Assembly (NCBI RefSeq): GCF_000003605.2 | Contig: NW_003150975.1 | Span: 1 to 37,799 of the forward strand | Length of the DNA: 37,799 bases | Direction of reading: 5' to 3' | From: Saccoglossus kowalevskii | Lineage: Eukaryota; Hemichordata; Enteropneusta; Harrimaniidae | Shown here: one piece after another, positions 8,182 to 21,181 of the stretch | How the letters are laid out: the number at the start of each line of letters is the position of its first letter | How positions within the stretch are numbered: the stretch's first letter is position 1 | Position numbers and translations under genes: made by a program | Notes under the pieces: model-generated | The model's input: only the letters and a program-made list of their open reading frames with translations | The model's database searches: none | Told to the model about the DNA's origin: nothing

Positions 8182-11100
8182 ACAGATCATCCTATAGACA
8201 TTAAAGTGTGTTTATTTAATACTCGCTATAAAACTCATCGCCACATCATCTTCCATCTTCCATTTTGATTAGGGTATCGTTAACTATAATATATGACATC
8301 ATTTTTATGCAGTGTGGGAAGTAGATGACACATACCACAAACTCCAAAACCACAAAACCGATTTCTGAAAGTGCCAGTATTGAGGCCAATACTGAATTAA
8401 TTTTTCATTTACTTAGTCTGCCAAGAGTTATATGATCTTCGCCACTGAACTGCGTGAGTTGCTTTTAAGCAATATAAATTGTTTGACTCACACAGATAAT
8501 AAGACGGAACAATAAGACAGCACATACAGAATTCTTATGAACTCCTAACAAATACCACTCACAATTAGATTGGCTTAAAAAATAAGCAAGGTATTTTCCA
8601 AATTAATTGAATAAAGTATGAATGATACAGGTTATGGTGTATCCACAAAAGCACCTGAATTTTTTAAAGCAGACTTGTGGACTTACAGATGAAAATGTAT
8701 TTGTTGACGTGGCAAAGACTTGATTTTTTCAGTGATTTTCTTGTTTTGTCTGGTTTTTCTTTGCCACTTCTGCAACACTCGGAAAACTGATTTCCGTCTT
8801 TCTCTCTCTCCCAGCATACAGCTCAAGATGCTTTCAATATGTTGCTCACCAATGACTACCCAAGTTTTAACAATATCCAGCAGTTACCAATTCAAATTTA
8901 TCACAGTCATCACAGACTGTTCACACTGTGTGCAAGTGCGAATTGAAGCACATAACGGAGATTTTTCTCTTTATGAGTTAGACTGACCTTCTCATCGAAG
9001 GTACTATATGCATTACAGCCTTGTTCAGAACAAAAAATGTCTACAAATATAGAATACGTCGTGATATATTAGAAAGGGTGACACGTGTTGGAAGTAGTCA
9101 AATACAAGTTAATCGCTAGATGTGTGAAAAAAACCTGGCTTCCGCTTATGGATACAATCATTTGAGCCGCGTAACGTACATATGATGTTGAGAATGATAA
9201 TTTATGGCTGTAGATATGATTGACCATCATCCATTCGAGTGTTTTATCTACTGATTTCTATTACTATGGGAGTGAAAGTATCAAGTGTTACTGTGGTGTT
9301 CCAAATGAAAATATCAGTCACGTGAATGGTGTTATTTTATATTCCCACTCTGCGACCAGCATTACTTTTACGATTGTTATAAAGCATAACTGTTGGGCAT
9401 TTTAAATAAACATAAATAAATGAGAACAAGAATAGTGTTTCCCAATTTCGTGTTGTAATACTTCCCATGTATTTCATATGTTTTTTTTTCATAAAAACTA
9501 TGTATTTGTATGTAATTTATGCGACTGTGTCAATGTCGGTTAGCTCTTGTAAAGCTCTTCCCTGTGACTCTCACTTCAGACGATTACAATGAAAAATAAA
9601 ATATGAAAAACAATAAGCAAAAGATGTTGGCCAGTTTGAATATTTTGTCAATCTACAAGCAGTAATGTACCCCATACAGAGACGTATATGTATGAAAAGT
9701 AGTGTCTGAATAATATGACATCACCAAATTAACATATTACAATTAAGAAGCAGAACAGCACAATTATCTCAGAATTGACATTGAGATAAGTCAACAGAAA
9801 TAAGCAGTCACTGTATACAATCAAAAAGCATATTCATTGAACTGATTTGAACGTTACTAGCTCTAAACATTATAGAATGGGACGTGAATGAAAATTGTAA
9901 ATACAAGTAATTGCCTGCGTACTTGAAAGCATGCATAGCTTGGAAATCTTATGTAAGGTGGCACTATACAAGTGAAAACTAACTATTGGGAACAACAATA
10001 CAACTCTTATATAGGAGGTTGCCATGTTTTTCTGTCGAAAAGTACCATCCCAAAAGATCCATGACAAAGTAAAAAAGAAGCCTGATAACAAAGAATGAGA
10101 ACTTGATGGACCAATCAGAATGCCGGACCCATTACTAGTTACCGGCCTCTTGTAGCTTGTGCGCCATAACACTTTAGGCGGTAACCTACCGAAGACGTAA
10201 CCCTCACGATGAAACGAAAGTACACACCATGGACATGATAAACATAGAGGGCAAGATTGCACGAAATTGTATTTATTTATTTATGAAATAAACAAATCTG
10301 ATTGGTCCTTGAACGCAATTTGATATTGCGACATCACCAACAATTCAAACCAATAAACATACTATTTTAATGACGAGACAAAACATTTTTGTTGAAACTT
10401 TTATGATCAATCTTAATGTTCTACCGATACTTTTACTCATTCACCAATACACCAATTGTTTTAAATTTAATTTTAAGACTCCTCTCCAAGCTCCCTCGTC
10501 TGAACTGCCACTACTGTTTGTCAATTTACTGTTACGATGTGTGAAGAAGACTAATATAACTAACACACAGTTTAGTTCTAATGTGTCTCTAATACATTAA
10601 ATGTATCGATAATTTGTTTAACTTCAGCCGATAAACTGGCCGTAATTACGTAATGCGTTGATGCGTAATGACTTGCAGAGAAGTTGCCGGAAACACTGCA
10701 GCAAACTCCAACGTTTACTTACGCAACTCTTTATGAAGGTTATAGCATCATACATCCTAGAAGATTGTGTCATGACCTCCGCCCTCTATAGTTGAACTAG
10801 CTTATTACATGGTAATGATTAAATTTGTATATTGAGCTGACTGACACTTACTTAAACATTATTAATAGTACACGATATCACTTCACCTAATACATGTGTA
10901 AAATTAAATACTTTTGTGTCTTTTTTTTCACTTTTTGAATGTTTTTAATTTATTTGTCATGTCTGGGATATCATCTTTGTGTAATTGCTTGTTCTATTGC
11001 AACACCTTGTAAAATAATTTAACTCTTTTTTGAGTCCCGTAATAGACAATACTTCGTGTGTTTACGATAGGGTCATTGATTACGGCAGGTGAATATCGGT

Positions 11101-11278
11101 ACCTTTCAAAAATTTATACTGTAATATTTCACCCACTTGTGCTATACTAATGAAGTAAATAATGATGATGAGTCTACATCAGATAACACAGGTGTACATC
11201 TTTAAGACAGTAGTATATATTGTGATGAGTGTACTACTTAGATATGAAATAAGACACACATTATACGTCTATATCAGC
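8182..11278. other. Tail-to-tail spacer of unit 2 (A1 to B2)
   Basis: No supported gene. It includes the 434-bp segment (8725-9158) absent from unit 1, in the type shared with unit 3: a 9-bp GCACCTGAA insertion near 8651 and an extra stretch of about 20 bp near 8742. A frame at 8720-8986 spans it but is not kept in units 4 and 5. Single-base gains and losses cluster at 10150-10360. A 39-bp deletion lies near 10881. Confidence 0.7.
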
Positions 11279-11375
11279 TTTATTGTATTAGTTTAGCATG
11301 CAAATACAGAAATTAGATCTACAAAAAAATATGTAGCCCCATGGCCACCGAACTACAACAATGCGTCGATTGTAT

Positions 11376-12935
11376 TCATGGTTCTGGGCATTTAGAACAG
11401 CTGCAAGCTGAAATAAAACAACAACGAAAATTTAACGTCATTTTCAAAAATAAAAACGCATAATACGAACAATGACGTCATATTAGTATTATTATGCCAA
11501 TTCTACGATAATTGCCAGTTTTAATGTTTAATATTATATAAATACAAAACAGTGCTAGTCATGCCTGCCTTCAAAACCGCACATGAGCACACATACTTGT
11601 ACTTGCTTGTACCTCTCTCAATACCCTTCTCTCAAGTTGAATCTTACATGTAGTTATGACCCACATAAGATTGCGTTTTAGTTGAATAAAAATGCAACAA
11701 AGTAGAAACAACATTATACATGAAGTAACTTAAGATAGAAATGTTAGTAAAAGGTGTAAACATCAGTGTCGCATTATTACACACTAACATACCTTGTACT
11801 TCACAAATGAAACCCTTCTCTCTGATATCAACACCAGTGCAATATTCATCATCCCATTTAAAGTCTGTTGTTTTTCTACAAAGACAACAAATTACAATAT
11901 AATTTACCTATCTGTATAAACAGTAAACACTAGATGTGACCGCCATCGTGAAATAAAAAGTAAATAATGTGCATACGTTGTACATACAATAACAAACACA
12001 TATATTTGGTCGTACAACCGAATATGGGCGAATACAACTTTCATTTGTTTATATCGGACATAGTAGCATTGTAATGAAAGCAGGAAAATATATACTAATA
12101 TGATTGGCATAAGAATACCACACCGTATATACAGGCAGTATTGGATCGCATCGATTACGCTCCTGTCATCAAAATAACTGTTGTTGATACCTGTGGTATT
12201 CTTACAATAATCTTATATTTAGGGATGGATAAAAGATGGCCAAATATTTTGTCTATGGCTATCATACTCACCTCAGTTGACCACAGTCCTGACCCTGCGG
12301 GTTTTTATTAGTGTTGTTATCTGGTTCCCCTTCACCCCAGTTTGTGTAACACACCTCTCCACCATTAATCCATTTAAAGTTGTCCTCTTCATTTCTATCG
12401 TTCAGGCCAATCCAAAATCCAGTATCAACCTGATCACCTAAGCCACTGTCTCTTATGTATTGTGTGATAAAATCATCTGTGCGTTTGTCGGGAATTCGTG
12501 CCAAGGTTCCTCCATGACTAGCACATTCAGCTATTGCTTCATCCCAAGTATAGCTTCCAGCGACAATATGGTACTCCACAGCTACGTGGTTACTAATTGT
12601 GTATGCTGTAATTGAATAAAACATGTATTTTTAATTGTGTTTAGATTGTTTTGTTAACGTGTAAAGTAAACAGAACCTAGTTGCAGTAACAACAATATGT
12701 TTAGCTACATTTCAAAAATATGTCTTACTTACATTTCAAAAATATGTATTAACTACATTAAAAAAATATGTATTAACTACATTACAAAAATATGTCTTAG
12801 CTACATTTCAATAATATGTATTAACTACTTTTCATTGGTATATTAAAGGTATACTTGTATAATAAAGGCTTACATACCATGAGTAGAGAACACACATGAT
12901 ACCAGGACGAATAGGGTAATGTTAATAATCTTCAT
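11376..12935 (-). CDS. Secreted C-type lectin, gene B2
   Basis: Exons are 12935-12878, 12605-12272, 11875-11793 and 11407-11376. The leader exon is 13126-13093, with its far side joined at 12948, and the poly(A) signal is at 11284-11279. All splice sites and the frame match B1. The one protein change seen is Leu to His just after the first CTLD cysteine (CASLGG to CASHGG, + strand base 12515). This lies in the turn after the first helix, away from the calcium site, so the effect is unknown. The tail CSCSKCPEP is intact. It is divergent with A2, whose TATA box is altered; the B2 TATA box is normal. Confidence 0.86.
12702..12845. repeat. 24-bp minisatellite in B2 intron
   Basis: Same six-copy array as in B1, in the same intron, with no change in copy number. 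Confidence 0.8.
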
Positions 12936-13125
12936 CTTGATACCAGAACTGAAAAATATCTAAATGTTCGGGAAGTCCAATAACTAAGTTAAATAACATT
13001 TAAGTGAATGTTTAATGTGTGTTGAATTGAATAACGATATTTGTAGACGGTTTATGCAGTATTCGAGAGTGACAAGTCAGATTTATACTTACCTGATGAC
13101 TTCTTCTCTGTCGGACAGTGCAGTG

Positions 13126-13157
13126 TGGCCTAGCATGAACACTAAGGCGAATTTATA
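13126..13157 (-). promoter_or_regulatory. Core promoter of B2
   Basis: TATAAAT on the minus strand (13157-13151) lies 31 nt from the predicted start A at 13126, unchanged from B1. Confidence 0.7.
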
Positions 13158-13969
13158 GAACTTCCAGTGTACAAAACAACAAATACATCTATAATCTACT
13201 TGAGGCGAGATTCTTTTATTCGTGAATTCAGAATTTTTACGAAATGGCTATGCTAATAGGTTCGTGTCACTGATGATACTAGAAAGCGCGTTTGGAAGCG
13301 CGAGATGAACACGTGTTTGTTATCAGTGGGCCTTGTGCGTGCACGTTCGTGGGAGAAAAACTTCTGAAAACATGACCTGTCTATACTGCCTCAAAAAGCG
13401 TGATGACGATTATAGTTTAGTTCATTTGTATAGGTCTTTTTATCTCAGGAATTTTGTTTTTGGTAACGAATTGCAATGTTCAAATAATTTTATATTCTAC
13501 ACTGAGATGTTGGCAAAATATTTTAGATGTCTTGTTATAATAATGTTATGTCACATAATATGCAAGTTGTGTAAAAATGTAACAGTAATGATTAGTATGT
13601 GAAATCTGCCTGCAAAAATGTCCACGAATTATCCTGGCATTCCTTTATGGAAACACACAGATGATGAAGACGATATTTGGTAATTCTAAAATTTGCTTTA
13701 ACAAACAATTATTATCACGCTTTTAAAAGAGATGCTCATTTTGCAAAATCGTTTTCCTGCTTAATTATGATTCATTTGTTTTGAATATATGCTTTCAATG
13801 TACAATAATGACAAACATGTGTTTCAATAGACTATTTAAACACAATAACTGACACGAATTCTTGCAAAAAAAACATATTTTTAATATTTGCATATTCTCT
13901 GATACTCAATCATTGTAACAAGTAGATTTTTGATAGCAAATAGTTGTGCGGTTTGCACGATTAAACATT
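13158..13969. promoter_or_regulatory. Shared divergent promoter region, B2/A2
   Basis: Same elements as unit 1, with CACGTG at 13310-13315 inside the CACTGAT/ATCAGTG arms. GAGTGCACG of unit 1 reads GCGTGCACG here (about 13336-13344). Confidence 0.5.
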
Positions 13970-14001
13970 TACAAATACGCTGATGTGTTCGCGTTAAGTC
14001 A
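13970..14001 (+). promoter_or_regulatory. Core promoter of A2 with a mutated TATA box
   Basis: The TATA position reads TACAAAT (13970-13976) where A1, A3 and A4 read TATAAAT. The start motif (A at 14001) and 31-nt spacing are kept. The change hits the second T of TATA, which usually weakens TBP binding. A2 may be expressed less, or start less precisely, than its sisters. Confidence 0.7.
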
Positions 14002-14835
14002 CACTGCGTGAACTAAGAGGAAGAAGAAGCACTCATACGTAAGTATATCTCTATTCATTTGGTTTGAATCCTGTGATATATTTGTTTCTTTCTGTCATTT
14101 ATATTAACACTATGAATATGATCACATTGATGCTGCACAGTATTGTCCCTAAGAAACCAGTAACTGAATTATCAGCTCATGTATTCCTTTATATGCACAA
14201 TTTACTTGGAGTATATTACTTAAAAAACAGGCCGATTTTACACATGGCGCCAATGAAACCATTAAACAAATTAAAATCTCTAAACAAACAGTTTCATAAC
14301 TGTGTTGAAATTTCCAAAAAAATGAAGTCGCTTCATTTACAGTATTGGCAGTCCGCTATTTGGCTTTAGCTTAAATTAAACTGACAAACCTGTTTTGTTG
14401 TCAAGTTAATTAGAACAGTTTGGATTAGAAATTAAACCGGACTCATAAGACTGTGAAACATATACCGTCCCGTATGTATTCTGTTCTTGACGCATTTCTA
14501 TTTTGCAATGCAATAAACTTGTTAGTCAGTCCAGAAGACAGTGTGACGCGCCTCGAGCGAGGGAGAGTCCTGCTAATGATGATATGAAAATGTGTTTGTA
14601 TTTTCTGTTTCATGTCATTTGTGTTTCAAATATAAAACCCTCGTGTTGATATATCCATTTAGAATTCATTAAATCTATTTTAAATTCATATTACAGCGGA
14701 GAAAGCATATCTTAAATGTTATGTAGTGATTCTTTGTTTAACACATACTCTACTAATCACGTCTTTTACATTCCTTCATGTTCATAATTTGACTGTACAT
14801 ATATTTTTATAGCGCCGCTCAGTTCTTTTATCACC

Positions 14836-16060
14836 ATGAAGTGTACAATCTTTACCCTCATTTTGGTCAGCACGATATCCTGCATATATTCTGTTCATGG
14901 TATGTATAGAAATTGAAATTATTATTGTATAATTTACCTACTGGGTTTGTGTGCAACCTATAGTCATTAGAACAATGATAGTTTTTCGTCTTGTATGGAC
15001 AACTATAATGCAACTACATTAACCACAGTACCTTACTGAATAATATTATTGTTCCCATTGCAGCAAAGATGTTTCATCGACTGACTTTATATAACCCGTC
15101 CCGGTCGTTTTCTGCCTATGACAGACCAGTTTCAAATAATTGTGATTACGGTAAATAACACATTCAACAACGTTCGAAACAATTATATATTTTCTCCATT
15201 GCAGGACATGTGCTTCTAAATCACGTTGTCGTGGAGTATGAAATCTACACTGATGCAGTTACTTGGGATGAAGCAATACAAAGATGTGAAAGTGAGAATG
15301 GACAATTGGCCAGGATTCCCGATAAACGCACAGACGATCTTCTCAGAGATTATATATACTACTCTGGTGCTAACAATTCGGTTGAAACTGGGTTTTGGAT
15401 TGGTCTGAACGACAGAGCTACCGAAAATACATTTGTGTGGCTCAATGGTGGACCCGTTTGTTACACAAACTGGGCTAAAGACGAACCAAACAATAACACC
15501 AAGCGTAACGCAGCTGAGGGCCAAGATTGTGCACAACTGAGGTGAGTTTACAAATGATAACCTGAAAGTTTGTGTATATGTTTAGGTGTTACTCTAATAT
15601 ATGCCAATAAATCAATGAATGCAGTGCCATGAATTATATTAGGTATGTTTATATGTTATTATCCACGCAATTACTTTACGTTATAATTAGTGTTATTATG
15701 CAACTACCAAAACGTCTTTCATGTTGGGCTGCAAAAACAAACATTATTTTAAAAATTGCATGTGCATAGTTTCCCAACGTTATTTTATTTTGTTTTATTT
15801 CATTTTGCAGAAAAAGCAGGGACTTCAAATGGGATGATGAGTATTGTAATGACATCAGAACAAAAGGTTATATTTGTGAAAAACAAGGTACGTTTCCGTC
15901 ATATAAATAACCACAACAAATTATCTACTTAAAACTTAATCTGTAACTGAAAAGACTTGTCAACATGAACTATTTTAGACAATATTTTAAACAATAAGCT
16001 GTTGTTATATGTACAATTTTTCATTTTTTTTCAGTTTGCAACTTCTGTGATACTTGTTAG
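14836..16060 (+). CDS. Secreted C-type lectin, gene A2
   Basis: Exons are 14836-14899, 15064-15150, 15205-15541, 15811-15887 and 16035-16060. The leader exon is 14001-14038, the acceptor before the ATG exon is at 14812, and AATAAA is at 16160-16165. The frame is open throughout. The main CTLD exon encodes the same protein as A1, differing by a silent base (GGG to GGT). The cassette exon has one change, Ile to Asn (TAT AAC CCG, about 15093). The signal peptide is identical to A1. Coding sequence is intact, so the altered TATA box is the only visible threat to function. Confidence 0.87.
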
Positions 16061-16165
16061 ACCGTCAACACCAATTACACAACCAACGCATTGTGACAAC
16101 CCGATGACCATAGGTCTACATTAATTAGAATATATCATTCTGTATCTGCATGCTGTACTAATAAA

Positions 16166-19100
16166 ACAGATCATCCTATAGACATAAAGTGTGTTTATTT
16201 AATACTCGCTATAAAACTCATCGCCACATCATCTTCCATCTTCCATTTTGATTAGGGTATCGTTAACTATAATATATGACATCATTTTTATGCAGTGTGG
16301 GAAGTAGATGACACATACCACAAACTCCAAAACCACAAAACCGATTTCTGAAAGTGCCAGTATTGAGGCCAATACTGAATTAATTTTTCATTTACTTAGT
16401 CTGCCAAGAGTTATATGATCTTCGCCACTGAACTGCGTGAGTTGCTTTTAAGCAATATAAATTGTTTGACTCACACTGATAATAAGATGGAACAATAAGA
16501 CAGCACATACAGAATTCTTATGAACTCCTAACAAATACCACTCACAATTAGATTGGCTTAAAAAATAAGCAAGGTATTTTCCAAATTAATTGAATAAAGT
16601 ATGAATGATACAGGTTATGGTGTATCCACAAAAGCACCTGAATTTTTTAAAGCAGACTTGTGGACTTACAGATGAAAATGTATTTGTTGACGTGGCAAAG
16701 ACTTGATTTTTTCAGTGATTTTCTTGTTTTGTCTGGTTTTTTCTTTGCCACTTCTGCAACACTCGGAAAACTGATTTCCGTCTTTCTCTCTCTCTCAGCA
16801 TACAGCTCAAGATGCTTTCAATATGTTGCTCACCAATGACTACCCAAGTTTTAACAATATCCAGCAGTTACCAATTCAAATTTATCACAGTCATCACAGA
16901 CTGTTCACACTGTGTGCAAGTGCGAATTGAAGCACATAACGGAGATTTTTCCCTTTATGAGTTAGACTGACCTTCTCATCGAAGGTACTATATGCATTAC
17001 AGCCTTGTTCAGAACAAAAAATGTCTACAAATATAGAATACGTCGTGATATATTAGAAAGGGTGACACGTGTTGGAAGTAGTCAAATACAAGTTAATCGC
17101 TAGATGTGTGAAAGAAACCTGGCTTCCGCTTATGGATACAATCATTTGAGCCGCGTAACGTACATATGATGTTGAGAATGATAATTTATGGCTGTAGATA
17201 TGATTGACCATCATCCATTCGAGTGTTTTATCTACTGATTTCTATTACTATGGGAGTGAAAGTATCAAGTGTTACTGTGGTGTTCCAAATGAAAATATCA
17301 GTCACGTGAATGGTGTTATTTTATATTCCCACTCTGCGACCAGCATTACTTTTACGATTGTTATAAAGCATAACTGTTGGGCATTTTAAATAAACATAAA
17401 TAAATGAGAACAAGAATAGTGTTTCCCAATTTCGTGTTGTAATACTTCCCATGTATTTCATATGGGTTTTTTTCATAAAAACTATGTATTTGTATGTAAT
17501 TTATGCGACTGTGTCAATGTCGGTTAGCTCTTGTAAAGCTCTTCCCTGTGACTCTCACTTCAGACGATTACAATGAAAAATAAAATATGAAAAACAATAA
17601 GCAAAAGATGTTGGCCAGTTTGAATATTTTGTCAATCTACAAGCAGTAATGTACCCCATACAGAGACGTATATGTATGAAAAGTAGTGTCTGAATAATAT
17701 GACATCACCAAATTAACATATTACAATTAAGAAGCAGAACAGCACAATTATCTCAGAATTGACATTGAGATAAGTCAACAGAAATAAGCAGTCACTGTAT
17801 ACAACCAAAAAGCATATTCATTGAACTGATTTGAACGTTACTAGCTCTAAACATTATAGAATTTGACGTGAATGAAAATTGTAAATACAAGTAATTGCCT
17901 GCGTACTTGAAAGCATGCATAGCTTGGAAATCTTATGTAAGGTGGCACTATACAAGTGAAAACTAACTATTGGGAACAACAATACAACTCTTATATAGGA
18001 GGTTGCCATGTTTTTCTGTCGAAAAGTACCATCCCAAAAGATCCATGACAAAGTAAAAAAGAAGCCTGATAACAAAGAATGAGAACATGATGGACCAATC
18101 AGAATGCCGGAACCATTACTAGTTACCGGCCTCTTGTAGCTTGGTGCGCCATAACACTTTAGGCGGTAACCTACCGAAGACGTAACCCTCACGATGAAAA
18201 CGAAAGTACACACCATGGACAATGATAAAACATAGAAGGCAGATTGCAACGAAATTGTATTTATTTATTTATGAAATAAACAAATCTGATTGTTCCTTGA
18301 ACGCAATTTGATATTGCGACATCACCAATAATTCAACCAATAAATATATCTATTTTAATGACGAGACAAAACATTTTTGTGGAAACTTTTATGATCAATC
18401 TTAATATTCTACCGATACTTTTACTCATTCACCAATACACCAATTGTTTTAAATTTAATTTTAAGATTCCTCTCCAAGCTCCCTCGTCTGAACTGCCACT
18501 ACTGTTTGTCAATTTACTGTTACGATGTGTGAAGAAGACTAATATAACTAACACACAGTTTAGTTCTAATGTGTCTCTAATACATTAAATGTATCGATAA
18601 TTTGTTTAACTTCAGCCGATAAACTGGCCGTAATTACGTAATGCGTTGATGCGTAATGACTTGCAGAGAAGTTGCCGGAAAAACTGCAGCAAACTCCAAC
18701 GTTTACTTACGCAACTCTTTATGAAGGTTATAGCATCATACATCCTAGAAGATTGTGTCATGACCTCCGCCCTCTATAGTTGAACTAGCTTATTACATGG
18801 TAATGATTAAATTTGTATATTGAGCTGACTGACACTTACTTAAACATTATTAATAGTACACGATGTCACTTCTAGGGTTTGTTTGTATATGAAACACAGT
18901 CACAATAATTCACCTAATACATGTGTAAAATTAAATACTTTTGTGTCTTTTTTTCACTTTTTGAATGTTTTTAATTTATTTGTCATGTCTGGGATATCAT
19001 CTTTGTGTAATTGCTTGTTCTATTGCAACACCTTGTAAAATAATTTAACTCTTGTTTGAGTCCCGTAATAGACAATACTTCGTGTGTTTACGCTAGAGTC

Positions 19101-19304
19101 ATTGATTACGGCAGGTGAATATCGGTACCTTTCAAAAATTTATACTGTAATATTTCACCCACTTGTGCTATACTAATGAAGTAAATAATGATGATGAGTC
19201 TACATCTGATAACACAGGTGTACATCTTTAAGACAGTAGTATATATTGTGATGAGTGTACTACTTAGATATGAAATAAGACACACATTATACGTCCATAT
19301 CAGC
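16166..19304. other. Tail-to-tail spacer of unit 3 (A2 to B3)
   Basis: No supported gene. It has the unit-2 type of the 434-bp segment, but further right carries the unit-5 type of several variants (AACATGATGG near 18085, GTTCC near 18293, CATCTGATAAC near 19203). The hairpin and palindromes of unit 1 are present. Confidence 0.68.
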
Positions 19305-19400
19305 TTTATTGTATTAGTTTAGCATGCAAATACAGAAATTAGATCTACAAAAAATATGTAGCCCCATGGCCACCGAACTACAACAATGCGTCGATTGTAT

Positions 19401-20959
19401 TCATGGTTCTGGGCATTTAGAACAGCTGCAAGTTGAAATAAAACAACAACGAAAATTTAACGTCATTTTCAAAAATAAAAACGCATAATACGAACAATGA
19501 CGTCATATTAGTATTATTATGCCAATTCTACGATAATTGCCAGTTTTAATGTTTAATATTATATAAATACAAAACAGTGCTAGTCATGCCTGCCATCAAA
19601 ACCGCACATGAGCACACATACTTGTACTTGCCTGTACCTCTCTCAATACCCTTCTCTCAAGTTGAATCTTACATGTTGTTATGACCCACATAAGATTGCG
19701 TTTTAATTGAATAAAAATGCAACAAAGTAGAAACAACATTATACATGTTGTAACTTAAGATAGAAATGTTAGTAAAAGGTGTAAACATCAGTGTCGCATT
19801 ATTACACACTAACATACCTTGTACTTCACAAATGAAACCCTTCTCTCTGATATCAACACCAGTGCAATATTCATCATCCCATTTAAAGTCTGTTGTTTTT
19901 CTACAAAGACAACAAATTACAATATAATTTACCTATCTGTATAAACAGTAAACACTAGATGTGACCGCCATCGTGAAATAAAAAGTAAATAATGTGCATA
20001 CGTTGTACATACAATAACAAACACATATATTTGGTCGTACAACCGAATATGGGCGAATACAACTTTCATTTGTTTATATCGGACATAGTAGCATTGTAAT
20101 GAAAGCAGGAAAATATATACTAATATGATTGGCATAAGAATACCACACCGTATATACAGGCAGTATTGGATCGCATCGATTACGCTCCTGTCATCAAAAT
20201 AACTGTTGTTGATACCTGTGGTATTCTTACAATAATCTTATATTTAGGGATGGATGAAAGATGGCCAAATATTTTGTCTATGGCTATCATACTCACCTCA
20301 GTTGACCACAGTCCTGACCCTGCGGGTTTTTATTAGTGTTGTTATCTGGTTCCCCTTCACCCCAGTTTGTGTAACACACCTCTCCACCATTAATCCATTT
20401 AAAGTTGTCCTCTTCATTTCTATCGTTCAGGCCAATCCAAAATCCAGTATCAACCTGATCACCTAAGCCACTGTCTCTTATGTATTGTGTGATAAAATCA
20501 TCTGTGCGTTTGTCGGGAATTCGTGCCAAGGTTCCTCCAAGACTAGCACATTCAGCTATTGCTTCATCCCAAGTATAGCTTCCAGCGACAATATGGTACT
20601 CCACAGCTACGTGGTTACTAATTGTGTATGCTGTAATTGAATAAAACATGTATTTTTAATTGTGTTTAGATTGTTTTGTTAACGTGTAAAGTAAACAGAA
20701 CCTAGTTGCAGTAACAACAATATGTTTAGCTACATTTCAAAAATATGTCTTACTTACATTTCAAAAATATGTATTAACAACATTAAAAAATATGTATTAA
20801 CTACATTACAAAAATATGTCTTAGCTACATTTCAATAATATGTATTAACTACTTTTCATTGGTATATTAAAGGTATACTTGTATAATAAAGGCTTACATA
20901 CCATGAGTAGAGAACACACATGATACCAGGACGAATAGGGTAATGTTAATAATCTTCAT
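19401..20959 (-). CDS. C-type lectin gene B3 with a destroyed last splice acceptor
   Basis: Exons are 20959-20902, 20630-20297 and 19900-19818, and the usual last exon would be 19432-19401. The leader exon is 21150-21117. The signal peptide, CTLD and splice sites match B1 up to the last intron. There the acceptor TTTCAG is TTTCAA (+ strand base 19433 is T where the others have C). The next AG is 7 nt downstream, so an exon starting at 19425 would change frame. The CSCSKC tail would be lost and replaced by about 35 residues beginning AVLNAQNHEYNRR and stopping at 19321-19319, before the poly(A) signal at 19310-19305. The CTLD itself would be complete. Intron retention is the other possible outcome. 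Confidence 0.78.
20727..20868. repeat. 24-bp minisatellite in B3 intron
   Basis: Same array as in B1; one copy lacks a base in its A-run. Confidence 0.78.
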
Positions 20960-21149
20960 CTTGATACCAGAACTGAAAAATATCTAAATGTTCGGGAAGT
21001 CCAATAACTAAGTTAAATAACATTTAAGTGAATGTTTAATGTGTGTTGAATTGAATAACGATATTTGTAGACGGTTTATGCAGTATTCGAGAGTGACAAG
21101 TCAGATTTATACTTACCTGATGACTTCTTCTCTGTCGGACAGTGCAGTG

Positions 21150-21181
21150 TGGCCTAGCATGAACACTAAGGCGAATTTATA
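21150..21181 (-). promoter_or_regulatory. Core promoter of B3
   Basis: Minus-strand TATAAAT (21181-21175) and start A at 21150, 31 nt apart; intact. Confidence 0.7.

Larger units (their letters stand above)
7580..15564. repeat. Tandem array unit 2 (7985 bp)
   Basis: Nearly identical to the other units over its full length. It carries the end of A1, gene B2 and the first exons of A2. Private features are a 39-bp deletion near 10881 in the spacer (3-bp TTC microhomology at the junction), a run of single-base indels at 10150-10360, and the altered TATA box of A2. Confidence 0.95.

Noticed and set aside
8720-8986. 88-codon frame in the 434-bp segment
   Set aside because: The frame is not shared with units 4 and 5, where indels produce a different peptide, and the segment is missing from unit 1.
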